A stretch of DNA of 64,000 nucleotides from an uncultured Muribaculaceae bacterium (lineage in GTDB: Bacteria; Bacteroidota; Bacteroidia; Bacteroidales; Muribaculaceae), in contig CALUIB010000013.1 of assembly GCA_944320595.1 (NCBI GenBank), forward strand, positions 29,480 to 93,479, read 5' to 3'. Within the stretch, counting starts at the first letter, position 1, and the number at the start of each line of letters is the position of its first letter. Of this stretch, positions 17,091 to 25,946 are shown piece after piece. The position numbers and the translations under genes are program-made. Below the pieces are notes generated by a model. It made no database searches. It was not told the origin of the DNA and saw only the letters and a program-made list of their open reading frames with translations.

Positions 17091-18974
17091 TTATTTCTGA
17101 GATTTCTTTCCATCCTTCTTATGTGGGTTCTTTCCGCGTGGCTGCCGGCTTGAAGTTCCGAACAGGGTGGCGGCAAGGTCGCGGCGGCCAAGGCGGCACA
17201 GCGAATTGTAGATGTCGTGGCGGTACTGGGGTTCATACCAGAAGAAGTATTTGCGCTGAGCCAGCTTTTCCTCGCGCGTGGTGGTGGTGAACACGCGTTC
17301 GAGCGTGTAGGGGTTGTAGCCGGTGTAGTACATCTCGGTTGAGACTGTCATGGGGGTGGGCGTGAAATCCTGCACCTGTTCAAGGTGGAAGTGCAGACGC
17401 TTGGTCTTGACGGCCAGCTCGGCCATGTCGGCCTCGTGGCAGCCTGGGTGCGACGAGATGAAATACGGGATGAGTTGCAGGCGCAGCTCTTCACGTTCGC
17501 ACACGGCATCGAAAATGCGCTTGAACTCCTCGAACAGGCTGAACGGCGGTTTGCGCATCAGCCGTAGTACCGCGTCGGAGGTGTGTTCGGGGGCCACTTT
17601 CAGCCTGCCCGAGACGTGGCGTGTGATGAGTTCCTCGATGTAGCGGCGGTTGGCCGCCGTGCCGCCGTGCATGGCAAGGTCGTAGCGCACGCCGCTGCCT
17701 ATGAACGACCGCTTTACGCCCGGCAGGGCATCGACGGCATGGTATATGTCTAAAAGCGGTGCATGGTCGTTGCACAGGTTGGGGCATGGAGCAGGGTGCA
17801 GGCACGACGGGCGCACGCAGCTGCGGCACTTGGCCTGGTCGCGCCCGGCCATACCATACATATTGGCCGAGGGGCCGCCGAGGTCGGAGATGTACCCCTT
17901 GAAGTCGGCCATTTCGGTCACTTGCCGCGCCTCGCGCAATATCGACTGCTTGCTGCGCGAGGCAATGAACTTGCCCTGGTGGGCCGAGATGGTGCAGAAT
18001 GCGCAGCCGCCGAAACAGCCACGGTGCATATTCACCGAGTGGCGTATCATCTCGTAGGCTGGTATGCGCTTGCCGTTGTAGCGAGGGTGCGGTAGCCGGG
18101 TGTATGGCAGGTCGAACGAGGCATCTATTTCCTCGGTGGTCATGGGTGGATTGGTGCGGTTCACCTTCACTGCCACATTGCCTGTGCGCTGCCACACGTC
18201 GCGCCCGTGGTAGCGGTTGGATTCCACCTCTATGTGCTTGAAGTTCTCGGCATGGAGGCGTTTGTCGGCAAGGGCTTCTTCGTAGCTGTGCAGCGTGAAG
18301 TGCGTGTCGCTTTCGCGCCCGGTGGGCATTGCTTCCGTCGGCATCAGGAGGGCAGTTTGCGGAATGCATGTGAGTTCCTTGATGCTTTTCCCGGCGGCGA
18401 GCGCATCGGCAACCTCCACCACGGGCTTTTCGCCCATACCATATATTAGCAAGTCGGCCTTGCAGTCGAGCAGTATCGACGGGCGCAGGCAGTCTTGCCA
18501 ATAGTCGTAGTGGGCGAGCCGGCGCAACGATGCCTCGATGCCGCCTGCTACTATCGGCACATCGGGATAAATGCGGCGCAGAATTTCGGAGTAAACAATG
18601 GTGGGGTAGTCGGGGCGTAGCCCTGCCCGTCCGCCGGGCGAGTAGGCATCGTCGCTGCGACGGCGGCGGTTGGCGGTGTAATGGTTCACCATCGAGTCCA
18701 TGGCTCCGGCCGAGATGCCGAAGAACAGCCGTGGGCGGCCCAGCTTGCGGAAGTCGCGCAAGTCGTCCTGCCAGCCGGGCTGCGGCACTATTGCCACGCG
18801 GTAGCCGTGGGCTTCGAGTACGCGGCCTATGACCGCCGCTCCCATCGACGGGTGGTCGATGTAGGCGTCGCCCGAGAACAGTATCACGTCGATGTAGTCC
18901 CACCCAAGGTGTTCCACCTCCTTCCGGGTGGTGGGCAGCCATTGACCTTGTATTTTGTTGCTTTGGTTTGCCAT
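17091..18974 (-). CDS. YgiQ family radical SAM protein
   Basis: A 627-residue radical SAM enzyme. The cluster motif CFGGCAFCTISAHQG (CxxxCxxC) is in the middle, preceded by a cobalamin-like N-terminal domain and followed by a Cys-rich segment (CRSCVRPSCLHPAPCPN). The function of the YgiQ family is not established. I chose ATG at 18974, 7 bases after the uvrB stop; an upstream in-frame ATG at 19001 would overlap uvrB by 20 bases. It is probably cotranscribed with uvrB. Confidence 0.9.
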   Translation of the reverse strand: MANQSNKIQGQWLPTTRKEVEHLGWDYIDVILFSGDAYIDHPSMGAAVIGRVLEAHGYRVAIVPQPGWQDDLRDFRKLGRPRLFFGISAGAMDSMVNHYTANRRRRSDDAYSPGGRAGLRPDYPTIVYSEILRRIYPDVPIVAGGIEASLRRLAHYDYWQDCLRPSILLDCKADLLIYGMGEKPVVEVADALAAGKSIKELTCIPQTALLMPTEAMPTGRESDTHFTLHSYEEALADKRLHAENFKHIEVESNRYHGRDVWQRTGNVAVKVNRTNPPMTTEEIDASFDLPYTRLPHPRYNGKRIPAYEMIRHSVNMHRGCFGGCAFCTISAHQGKFIASRSKQSILREARQVTEMADFKGYISDLGGPSANMYGMAGRDQAKCRSCVRPSCLHPAPCPNLCNDHAPLLDIYHAVDALPGVKRSFIGSGVRYDLAMHGGTAANRRYIEELITRHVSGRLKVAPEHTSDAVLRLMRKPPFSLFEEFKRIFDAVCEREELRLQLIPYFISSHPGCHEADMAELAVKTKRLHFHLEQVQDFTPTPMTVSTEMYYTGYNPYTLERVFTTTTREEKLAQRKYFFWYEPQYRHDIYNSLCRLGRRDLAATLFGTSSRQPRGKNPHKKDGKKSQK

Positions 18975-18981
18975 TGTGTGG

Positions 18982-21099
18982 TTACTTTTGTGGTTTGCCA
19001 AGGCGGGCTTCTATTTCAAGCAGCTGGTCGCGCAGCTGTGCGGCCTCGATGAAGTCCATGCGCTTTGCCGCAGCCACCATGTCGGCTCGCAGGCGGTCGG
19101 CCGCCTTCTGCAAGTCGTCGCGGCTCATGTATTTCACCACAGGGTCGGCTGCCAGTCCGGCACCGGGCGAAAATTCGGCCTCGCATTGGCGCATTATCTC
19201 GTCGGGCAGCTGCTGCTTGCCGCGCGTGTATTCATATTTCTTGCCCCCCTTGCCGGCCTTGCTGCGGGCGGCGCGGTTGTCGTTGTCGATGTCGGCCTCG
19301 TCAACCTCCTTGCCTATAATCAGGTTCCGGGCCTTGATGATGGCCTGCGGCGTGATTCCGTGCTGCTCGTTGTACTTTAGCTGGGCCGTGCGGCGGCGTT
19401 CGGTCTCGTCGATGGTTCTCCGCATGGAGTCGGTAATCTTGTCGGCATACATGATTACGAGGCCGTTCAAGTTGCGGGCGGCGCGGCCTGCCATCTGCGT
19501 GAGCGAGCGGTGCGAGCGCAAGAAACCCTCCTTGTCGGCATCGATGATAGCCATGAGCGACACTTCGGGCAGGTCGAGCCCCTCGCGCAGCAGGTTCACG
19601 CCAATGAGCACGTCGATGCTGCCTGCACGCAAGTCGTCGAGTATCTTTATGCGGTCCATTGTCTCCACGTCGCTGTGCATGTAGGCGCAATTTATGTCGA
19701 GCTTGGCAAGGTAGGCGGCAAGCTCCTCGGCCATTCGCTTGGTGAGTGTGGAGACGAGTGTGCGCTCGCCAGTCTCGATGCGTTTCTGAATTTCTTCGAT
19801 GAGGTCGTCGATTTGCCCCTTCGACGGGCGCACCGAAATGACCGGGTCGAGCAGCCCAGTGGGGCGTATTATCTGCTCGGTCACCACGCCTTCGGCCTTT
19901 GCCAGCTCGTAATCGTCGGGCGTGGCGCTCACGTATATCGTCTGGTGCGTTAGTGCCTCGAACTCCTCGAACCGCAACGGGCGGTTGTCGGCGGCAGCTT
20001 GCAGGCGGAAACCGTAGTTTATCAAGTTGGCCTTGCGCGACTGGTCGCCGCCATACATGGCGCGGATTTGCGGGATGGTCACATGGCTCTCGTCGATGAT
20101 TGTCAGGAAGTCCTGTGGAAAATAGTCGAGCAGGCAGAATGGGCGGGTACCCGGGCTGCGGCCGTCGAAGTACCGCGAATAGTTCTCGATGCCGCTGCAA
20201 TATCCCATTTCGCGTATCATCTCTATGTCATACGTCACACGTTCCTTCAGCCGCCGGGCCTCGGCAAGGCGGCCCTCCTTGTTGAACATATCCACCTCGG
20301 TGCCAAGGTCGAGCTCGATTTGCGCCAGTGCCTGAGCCATACGGTTCTTCGATGTAACGAATATGTTGGCCGGGTAAATGTTGAACTCCTCCACACTTTC
20401 CTGCGGCAGCTGCGAGATGGGGTCGAGCACTTGTATCGACTCGATTTCGTTCCCCCAAAATATCACGCGTACCATAATCTCTTCGTAGGCCAGCGACACA
20501 TCCACCGTGTCGCCTTTCACGCGGAACGTGCCACGTTCGGGGGTGACCTCGTTGCGCGAATACAGCGTGGCCACCAATGTGCGCAGGAACTCATCGCGCC
20601 CCACGTTCATGCCCCGGGCTATGTGTATCATGTTTTGCCCAAACTCGTCGGGGTTGCCCATGCCGTAAAGGCACGATACCGACGATACCACCACGATGTC
20701 GCGGCGGCCAGAGAGCAACGCAGTTGTCGTAGCCAGCCGCAGGCGGTCGATTTCGTCGTTTATCATCAAGTCCTTTTCGATATACTTGTCCGATGCCGGT
20801 ATGTATGCCTCGGGCTGGTAGTAGTCGTAATATGACACGAAGTAATGTACCGAGTTTTCGGGGAAAAACGCCTTGAACTCCGAGTAAAGCTGTGCGGCGA
20901 GCGTCTTGTTGTGCGACAGCACCAGTGTGGGGCGTTTCACTGCGGCAATCACGTTGGCCATGGTGAACGTCTTTCCCGAGCCGGTCACGCCCAGTAGCAC
21001 TTGGTAGGGGGTGCCGTTATTCACTCCCTCCGAAAGTTCGCGTATGGCATTGGGCTGGTCGCCGGTGGGCTTGTAGTCGGAATGTAGCTTGAAATCCAT
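18982..21099 (-). CDS. uvrB: Excinuclease ABC subunit B
   Basis: A 705-residue DNA repair helicase that loads onto UvrA-marked damage and recruits UvrC. Walker A is LGVTGSGKTFTMAN, the beta-hairpin region is YYDYYQPEAYIP, the helicase motifs include DESHVTIPQ and ATPDDYE, and the C-terminal UVR segment is near LQKAADRLRADM. ATG at 21099 gives MDFKLHSDYKPTGDQ, the usual N-terminus; the 7-residue longer reading is rejected. A TAACTTTG -7 element lies upstream. Confidence 0.96.
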   Translation of the reverse strand: MDFKLHSDYKPTGDQPNAIRELSEGVNNGTPYQVLLGVTGSGKTFTMANVIAAVKRPTLVLSHNKTLAAQLYSEFKAFFPENSVHYFVSYYDYYQPEAYIPASDKYIEKDLMINDEIDRLRLATTTALLSGRRDIVVVSSVSCLYGMGNPDEFGQNMIHIARGMNVGRDEFLRTLVATLYSRNEVTPERGTFRVKGDTVDVSLAYEEIMVRVIFWGNEIESIQVLDPISQLPQESVEEFNIYPANIFVTSKNRMAQALAQIELDLGTEVDMFNKEGRLAEARRLKERVTYDIEMIREMGYCSGIENYSRYFDGRSPGTRPFCLLDYFPQDFLTIIDESHVTIPQIRAMYGGDQSRKANLINYGFRLQAAADNRPLRFEEFEALTHQTIYVSATPDDYELAKAEGVVTEQIIRPTGLLDPVISVRPSKGQIDDLIEEIQKRIETGERTLVSTLTKRMAEELAAYLAKLDINCAYMHSDVETMDRIKILDDLRAGSIDVLIGVNLLREGLDLPEVSLMAIIDADKEGFLRSHRSLTQMAGRAARNLNGLVIMYADKITDSMRRTIDETERRRTAQLKYNEQHGITPQAIIKARNLIIGKEVDEADIDNDNRAARSKAGKGGKKYEYTRGKQQLPDEIMRQCEAEFSPGAGLAADPVVKYMSRDDLQKAADRLRADMVAAAKRMDFIEAAQLRDQLLEIEARLGKPQK

Positions 21100-21128
21100 T
21101 TTCCTGAACAAATTACACATTCAGCCCA

Positions 21129-21136
21129 CAAAGTTA
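21129..21136 (-). promoter_or_regulatory. -7 element upstream of uvrB
   Basis: On the minus strand TAACTTTG (21136-21129) matches the Bacteroidetes -7 consensus, 29 bases before the uvrB ATG. I found no clear TTTG at the expected -33 spacing. Confidence 0.5.
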
Positions 21137-21254
21137 CGAAGATGCTGCTTAAATTTTGTGATATTTGGAATTTTTAAACACCCACTTGTATCTTTCGGCG
21201 TACCTCGTTTTCCCCCTCCCTGCTCAGAAAGCCCGGGTCGATGCGTATGCGTCG

Positions 21255-21917
21255 TCATAAGTTTTTCCCCAGCAGGTAGGCTTGCCGTGGGTAGTCGGTA
21301 TTGCGTACCGAACCGGCCGTCCACACGCCACGAGCCACCACTTCGCCCACGCTGGTCCAGCCCAAGTAGCGGAGCAGGGTGTGGTAGTGCAGCAGCATGG
21401 GCTGTGCCTCGTCGGTCGCAGTGTCGGCGTATGTCATCAGGAAAGCGGCCTTTTTTTGTGCGCCCTTTATTTGCTCGTTGATGGCGTAGAAACGGTTGAT
21501 TACGCATTTCATCTGTGTCGAGATGCCGAAGTAGTACATCGGCGTGGCGAATACCACCATGTCGGCCTCGATGAGCCGCGGTCGCAGTTGCAGGAAGTCG
21601 TCGTTTAATATGCAGTCGCCGTTCATGCCGCAGCGGTTGCACGCGCGGCACGGTTCCACGTGCTTGAAAGCGCAGTCGAAACGGAACACCTCGTGCCCTT
21701 GTTCCTGTGCGCCTTTTATGAACTCGTCGGCAAGGTATGCCGAATTTCCATTTTTGCGGGGGCTGCCCGTCAATACTACTATCTTCATTGCTGTCTTGTT
21801 TCGTTGGTTGTTGTCGTTTTGTTCGCCGCCAGCCAGTGCATGCATTATTCCGCCGCCGGCCAGTGCCGCACCCAGTGTGACGAAGACTGATTTCTTCAAG
21901 AAGTCGCGCCGTTCCAT
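21255..21917 (-). CDS. Exported flavodoxin-family NAD(P)H reductase
   Basis: A 220-residue protein with a flavodoxin-like FMN reductase domain from about residue 44 (KIVVLTGSPRKNGNSAYLAD), then the CRACNRCGMNGDC segment typical of iron-sulfur flavoprotein-like members and TPMYYFGISTQMK. The N-terminus MERRDFLKKSVFVTLGAALAG looks like a twin-arginine (Tat) signal, so the protein may be exported already folded with FMN. It lies 24 bases after a cyclophilin-like gene and is probably cotranscribed with it. Confidence 0.85.
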   Translation of the reverse strand: MERRDFLKKSVFVTLGAALAGGGIMHALAGGEQNDNNQRNKTAMKIVVLTGSPRKNGNSAYLADEFIKGAQEQGHEVFRFDCAFKHVEPCRACNRCGMNGDCILNDDFLQLRPRLIEADMVVFATPMYYFGISTQMKCVINRFYAINEQIKGAQKKAAFLMTYADTATDEAQPMLLHYHTLLRYLGWTSVGEVVARGVWTAGSVRNTDYPRQAYLLGKNL

Positions 21918-21941
21918 GTGGCAGTTGTTTTTGTGAAGAGG

Positions 21942-22424
21942 CTAGAGCGAGATGGTGACGGTGACGTAGCCTTTGCCGAGTGCCGATTTAAGTTCGGCCT
22001 GCGTGGCTCCGTCGATTTTGCCCAGCCGGGTGAGGTCCCAGGAGTTGTTGTCGTAGTAAATCACGAAATACCGTCCTTGATAAAGAATCAAGTCGCCCGG
22101 GCCGGTTGTGGTGGGTTTGTCGTTGCGTGGGAGCGTGCGGCCTATCGGGCCAACCTTTTCCATGTTGGCATAGTCTTCCATGTCGATTGTTACAGGGCCT
22201 TTTTCAAGCAGTTCTATCAGTGCTTGCGTCGATGAATTGTCAACCAGTGTGGCAGTAAATGTCTTTCCGCCATTCACGGTGAGTTTTATTACATTGGTTT
22301 CCATATAGTTGCTTGTTTTGTGTTCAGGGGTCGATGCCTGTGCGACCAGCACCGCCAAGGCAATGAGCAGCGTGGGCAAGATATGTTTATTGCGTCGGCA
22401 GGTATTGTTTCTTGGTGTTTGCAT
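21942..22424 (-). CDS. Cyclophilin-like fold protein, exported
   Basis: A 160-residue protein with a hydrophobic signal segment at about 15-30, then a domain like the small bacterial cyclophilin-like family (IKLTVNGGKTFTATLVDN, GPVTIDMEDYANMEKVG, then PGDLILYQGRYFVIYYD). Substrate and activity are unknown. It is the first gene of a two-gene unit with the flavodoxin-like reductase, which hints at a shared envelope redox role. A second ATG at residue 41 could serve if the signal is not real. Confidence 0.75.
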   Translation of the reverse strand: MQTPRNNTCRRNKHILPTLLIALAVLVAQASTPEHKTSNYMETNVIKLTVNGGKTFTATLVDNSSTQALIELLEKGPVTIDMEDYANMEKVGPIGRTLPRNDKPTTTGPGDLILYQGRYFVIYYDNNSWDLTRLGKIDGATQAELKSALGKGYVTVTISL

Positions 22425-22522
22425 TACGGTTTCGGTGTCGTGTTGAGGAGGGGATTTTCCCGTGTACTGGCGGTTGCGGGCAGTGGATGTTCCCAGTTAC
22501 AAAAGTTGGCAACGCCTACGTC

Positions 22523-22530
22523 CAAAGGTA
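22523..22530 (-). promoter_or_regulatory. -7 element upstream of the cyclophilin-like gene
   Basis: TACCTTTG on the minus strand (22530-22523) fits TAnnTTTG, about 100 bases before the start codon. A TTTG at 22550-22547 is only 16 bases away, closer than usual. Confidence 0.4.
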
Positions 22531-22553
22531 GAACCACGATTACCGCCAAATTA

Positions 22554-22597
22554 CAGGAAAAGAAGCGGCAGGGTTGTTGCGCCTTGCCGCTTTCCTT
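22554..22597 (-). terminator. Terminator after the decarboxylase-cupin gene
   Basis: An AAAGCGGCA/TGCCGCTT-type stem with outer AGGAAA/TTTCCT pairing lies 15 bases beyond the stop codon at 22612 and is followed by a T-rich stretch on the minus strand. Confidence 0.6.
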
Positions 22598-22611
22598 TGC
22601 GTGTATGCGTG

Positions 22612-23451
22612 TTATTTCCCGAGTTGGTTGTATTCTTCGTCGGTGACTGGTTCGAGCCATTCGTTTGAGGCGTTTTCGCCGGGTATTTCAAATGCCAGGT
22701 GGGCAAACCAGCTGTCGGCTGCTGCTCCATGCCAGTGCTTTACGTTGGCCGGTATGTGGATAACGTCGCCCGGGAGCATCTGTACGGCGGGTTTGCCTTC
22801 TTCTTGGTACCAGCCGCGGCCTGCCACGCACACGAGCATCTGGCCGCCGCCACGTGTGGCATGGTGTATGTGCCAGTTGTTGCGGCAGCGCGGTTCAAAG
22901 GTGACGTTGTTGAATGGTATCTGTTCCGAAGATATTGGCGCGAGGTAGCTGTTGCCGATGAAATATTTGGCGTATGCCGTGTTGGGCTGTCCGATGGGGA
23001 AAATCATTTCGCGCTGGAATGCGGCCATGCCGTTGTCGGCGGTGGCGGTGCTGTCGTCGGCCCACACGTCTTTTGCAAGGCGGAATGCGCCCCATGCGTT
23101 AGGCCACCCGGCGTAGAATGCTATATGGGTGAGGATTTCGGAAATTTCGGTGCGCGTAACGCCGTTTTGCTTGGCAAATTGCAAGTGGTGCGAGAGCGAC
23201 GAATCGATGATGCCCTTACCTATGAGCGTGGCAATGGTGACCATGCTGCGGTCGTGCGGGCTGAGGCCCGGGCGGTTCCACACTTCGCCAAAGAGTACAT
23301 CATCGTTGAGTTCGGCGAACTTGGGGGCAAATTCTCCTAACTGCACGTGTCCGGCAGTTTGTGTGATTTTTTCTTGTGCCATAGTTATGAATGGAATATT
23401 GAATGTTAAACTGATTATTGCCAGTAGTGCCAAAGTTGTTTTCATACGCAT
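22612..23451 (-). CDS. Carboxymuconolactone decarboxylase-cupin fusion, exported
   Basis: A protein of about 279 residues with an N-terminal signal (MRMKTTLALLAIISL, cleaved near AQE). A carboxymuconolactone decarboxylase-like domain (NRPGLSPHDRSMVTIA, then HHLQFAKQNGVT) is followed by a cupin (WHIHHATRGGGQMLVCV, MLPGDVIHIPANVKHWHG) whose histidines could bind a metal. Fusions of these two domains are common, but their substrate is usually unknown. I chose the ATG at 23451 (or 23445) over one 26 codons upstream because the signal peptide starts there. Confidence 0.85.
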   Translation of the reverse strand: MRMKTTLALLAIISLTFNIPFITMAQEKITQTAGHVQLGEFAPKFAELNDDVLFGEVWNRPGLSPHDRSMVTIATLIGKGIIDSSLSHHLQFAKQNGVTRTEISEILTHIAFYAGWPNAWGAFRLAKDVWADDSTATADNGMAAFQREMIFPIGQPNTAYAKYFIGNSYLAPISSEQIPFNNVTFEPRCRNNWHIHHATRGGGQMLVCVAGRGWYQEEGKPAVQMLPGDVIHIPANVKHWHGAAADSWFAHLAFEIPGENASNEWLEPVTDEEYNQLGK

Positions 23452-23502
23452 GGTTTGTTTGGTTTGATGGTTATACATATCGGGTTCCGTTTTTTCGTAT
23501 TG

Positions 23503-23510
23503 CAAAAATA
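23503..23510 (-). promoter_or_regulatory. -7 element upstream of the decarboxylase-cupin gene
   Basis: TATTTTTG on the minus strand fits TAnnTTTG and lies 51 bases before the chosen start codon. No good -33 element was found. It lies inside the N-terminal extension of the longer frame, which supports the shorter start. Confidence 0.45.
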
Positions 23511-23672
23511 GCGGCAAGGCGGTTCCCATTGCTTAACCATATTACTGAAAATAATATCAAAATTACAGATGGCTCAAGATTATGATGTATATATTATGGC
23601 GTGCTGTCTTGTTTACGACAGAATGTCTTCATTTTTGAGGAATTGGAACAATCCGATAAAGACAATATCCAT

Positions 23673-23710
23673 ATTCTAAATTTACTGCAAATTTGCAGTA
23701 AATTTAGAAT
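23673..23710. repeat. Perfect 38-bp palindrome
   Basis: Bases 23673-23691 are exactly complementary to 23692-23710, with no loop. The sequence is A+T-rich around a CTGCAAATTTGCAG centre. It sits 9 bases beyond the stop of the GH20 gene. It has no T run and looks more like a protein-binding site or mobile palindrome than a terminator. Confidence 0.75.
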
Positions 23711-23719
23711 AGGCGGCGG

Positions 23720-25759
23720 TCAGTTGATTACTATCTCGTCGGTGAATAGCCATGCGCCGTGGCGGGGATGCTTGATTGCATGGAGGCGCACGTAGCGGGC
23801 GGTGGTGTCGCACAGCGTGGAATATACTTTGTAGCGTATTTCGGCCGAAGTGTCGGGCACGTCGCACCATGCTTGTCCGGCAAGTGTGAAGTGCTCGCCG
23901 TCGTCCGACAGGTAGATGTCAACCCTGCGTGGCATATACACCCATGCGCCCACTGATTGCAGGAACGTGGCTCCGACGTAGCGCACGGGTTTTGCGCTGC
24001 CAAGATCGATGGTGACATCGAGGTCGCGCATGGTACCCTGCCAGCGGTTGTCGCCGTAGGTCCATCCGCCGCACACGCCGTCGGTGAGAGCCGAGTCGCC
24101 TGCTGCGGGATACTGGCGGCTGTAGGGGATATTGTAAATGACTTTGGCACCGCGTGCGAGGTGGCGCAGCGGCTGGTTGCTCTCCTTGCGGTCGCCATAT
24201 TCCTGGGCGAGGTCGAATGTGTTGTAGCCCATCAATCGCAGTTGCTCGATGAGGGCGAGTGCACGGCGGCGGAAGTCGGCATAGTCTTTCTTGTCTGGTT
24301 GCGACCAGCCAGTTTCGGCCAATGCGAATGCCCGTGGGTAATACATGTATTCGGCATGGCTGTCGTCGGTGATGTATTCTGCCCACACGTTGGCCTGCAC
24401 CCCGAGCAGGTTTTGCGCCGTCGTGCCAGTGATGCTGTCGGGGAGCGGTTCAAATGAATATACCTTTTCGAGCGGCAAGTACCCGCCTATCGATACCGGC
24501 TCCTTGAAAGGTGCATCTTGCGTGTAGTCGAGGTAGTAATATGCGTTGGGGTTCAATATCGCTTGGTTGCCCTGTTCCATGGCTTCTATCCCTGGTTCGC
24601 TGCCGCGCCACGACATCACCACTGCTCCCGGGGCGAGTCCGCCCTGCATTATTTCGTCGAATCCCACCACGGTACGGCCTTTCGATTGCACAAACTGCTC
24701 GATGCGGTGTATCATGTAGCTTTGCAGCTCGTCAACGTCGGCCAGCCCCTCTTGCTCCATCCGCAACTTGCACTTCGGGCATTGTGCCCAGCCTTTTTTC
24801 GTGGCTTCGTCGCCGCCAATGTGGATGTATTGCGAGGGGAACAGGTCGATTACTTCCGTAAGGACATTTTCAAGGAACGTGAAAATGCTGTCGTTGCCTA
24901 TGCAGAAGTCGGCATCGACATAAGGCTTGCCGCTGCAAGACAGGCTGGGGTAGGCGGCAAGCACCTCCTCGCTGTGGCCTGGCATTTCTATCTCGGGTAT
25001 GACGGTGATGTTCCTTGTGTGGGCATATTCCACTATTTGGCGTATGTCAGCCTTGGTATAGTACCCTCCGTATGCACCCGGGGCATCTTGGGTGCAATAT
25101 GAGCGGTCGCCGTTCCACCAGTCTTCCCACCGCTTGTAGGGCCGCCATGCGGCCAGCTCGGTCAGCCGCGGATAACGGTCGATTTGTAGCCTCCAGCCTG
25201 CCGCGTCGGTCAGGTGCAGGTGCATTGAATTGAGCTTTAGCAAGGCCATCGCGTCGATTTGTTTCATTAGGAACTCCTTCGAGCGGAAGTGGCGCGACAC
25301 GTCGAAGTGCAGGCCGCGGTATGTGAACCGCGGTGCGTCGGCGATGGTGCAGCATTGCAGTTGCCTGACGCTGCCGCAGCGTGTCATTTGCCGCAATGAC
25401 TGAATGGCATAGAAGGCTCCGGCCTCGCCTGGCGACGTGATGATGATTTTCCCGGGTGTTATCGTGAGAGTGTAGGCTTCGCTGCCGTCATCCTCCGTGA
25501 TGCTTATCAAGATGTCGGCGCGGTTTTCGTCGGTCGCCTCTGACAAGCTGTCGGCCTTTAGGTATTCGGCAAGTGTGCCGTTGCCGCCGTCGATATGGAA
25601 TGTCGCTGTCGGTTCGGGCCACGAGTAAACGCCATCGGCGGTTTCAATGTGTTGCGGCACTGGGATTATGTCGGTCGGGGTGCCGGTGGAAGTCTCGGCC
25701 AATGCAGGTATGTCGGCCAGTATAATCAATGCGATGATGTAAGTAGCTATTCGGTACAT
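23720..25759 (-). CDS. Beta-N-acetylhexosaminidase, GH20
   Basis: A 679-residue secreted enzyme that removes terminal N-acetylglucosamine or N-acetylgalactosamine from glycans. A signal peptide (about 1-21) is followed by the GH20b domain, a GH20 barrel starting at FTYRGLHFDVSRHF, and the catalytic pair D317-E318 in HIGGDEA. The C-terminal 130 residues form a discoidin/CBM32-like domain (SAKPVRYVGATFLQS, RYVRLHAI). It lies downstream of the PorZ-like gene. Host mucin glycans are a likely substrate for a gut species, as inference. Confidence 0.93.
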   Translation of the reverse strand: MYRIATYIIALIILADIPALAETSTGTPTDIIPVPQHIETADGVYSWPEPTATFHIDGGNGTLAEYLKADSLSEATDENRADILISITEDDGSEAYTLTITPGKIIITSPGEAGAFYAIQSLRQMTRCGSVRQLQCCTIADAPRFTYRGLHFDVSRHFRSKEFLMKQIDAMALLKLNSMHLHLTDAAGWRLQIDRYPRLTELAAWRPYKRWEDWWNGDRSYCTQDAPGAYGGYYTKADIRQIVEYAHTRNITVIPEIEMPGHSEEVLAAYPSLSCSGKPYVDADFCIGNDSIFTFLENVLTEVIDLFPSQYIHIGGDEATKKGWAQCPKCKLRMEQEGLADVDELQSYMIHRIEQFVQSKGRTVVGFDEIMQGGLAPGAVVMSWRGSEPGIEAMEQGNQAILNPNAYYYLDYTQDAPFKEPVSIGGYLPLEKVYSFEPLPDSITGTTAQNLLGVQANVWAEYITDDSHAEYMYYPRAFALAETGWSQPDKKDYADFRRRALALIEQLRLMGYNTFDLAQEYGDRKESNQPLRHLARGAKVIYNIPYSRQYPAAGDSALTDGVCGGWTYGDNRWQGTMRDLDVTIDLGSAKPVRYVGATFLQSVGAWVYMPRRVDIYLSDDGEHFTLAGQAWCDVPDTSAEIRYKVYSTLCDTTARYVRLHAIKHPRHGAWLFTDEIVIN

Positions 25760-25837
25760 TGTAGTTCGTTTAAGGCTTTATTTTTTATAGGGAATAGTGC
25801 TGTTATTCCTTGCGTAAATATAGCCTTTTGGCATGGG

Positions 25838-25903
25838 TTGCGCAAACTATTTTGCGATAATCTGCGCAAGTGGGTGTTTTTTTGCGCACTTGCGCAGATT
25901 ATC
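25838..25903. repeat. 17-bp hairpin and repeated TGCGCA motifs
   Basis: Bases 25856-25872 pair perfectly with 25887-25903 around a 14-base loop. The motif TGCGCA occurs in both arms, and the palindrome TTGCGCAA is seen at 25838-25845. The site lies between the PorZ-like gene and GH20, upstream of GH20. It could stop the upstream transcript or serve as an operator. No T run follows. Confidence 0.6.
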
Positions 25904-25946
25904 TGTGGCTTTCTTATCCTTGCACAGTACCCTTGTGTGCGGACGG

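Noticed and set aside
21100..21120. Longer N-terminus of UvrB
   Set aside because: UvrB proteins begin at MDFKLxSxYxPTGDQ. The extra seven residues have no homologous counterpart.
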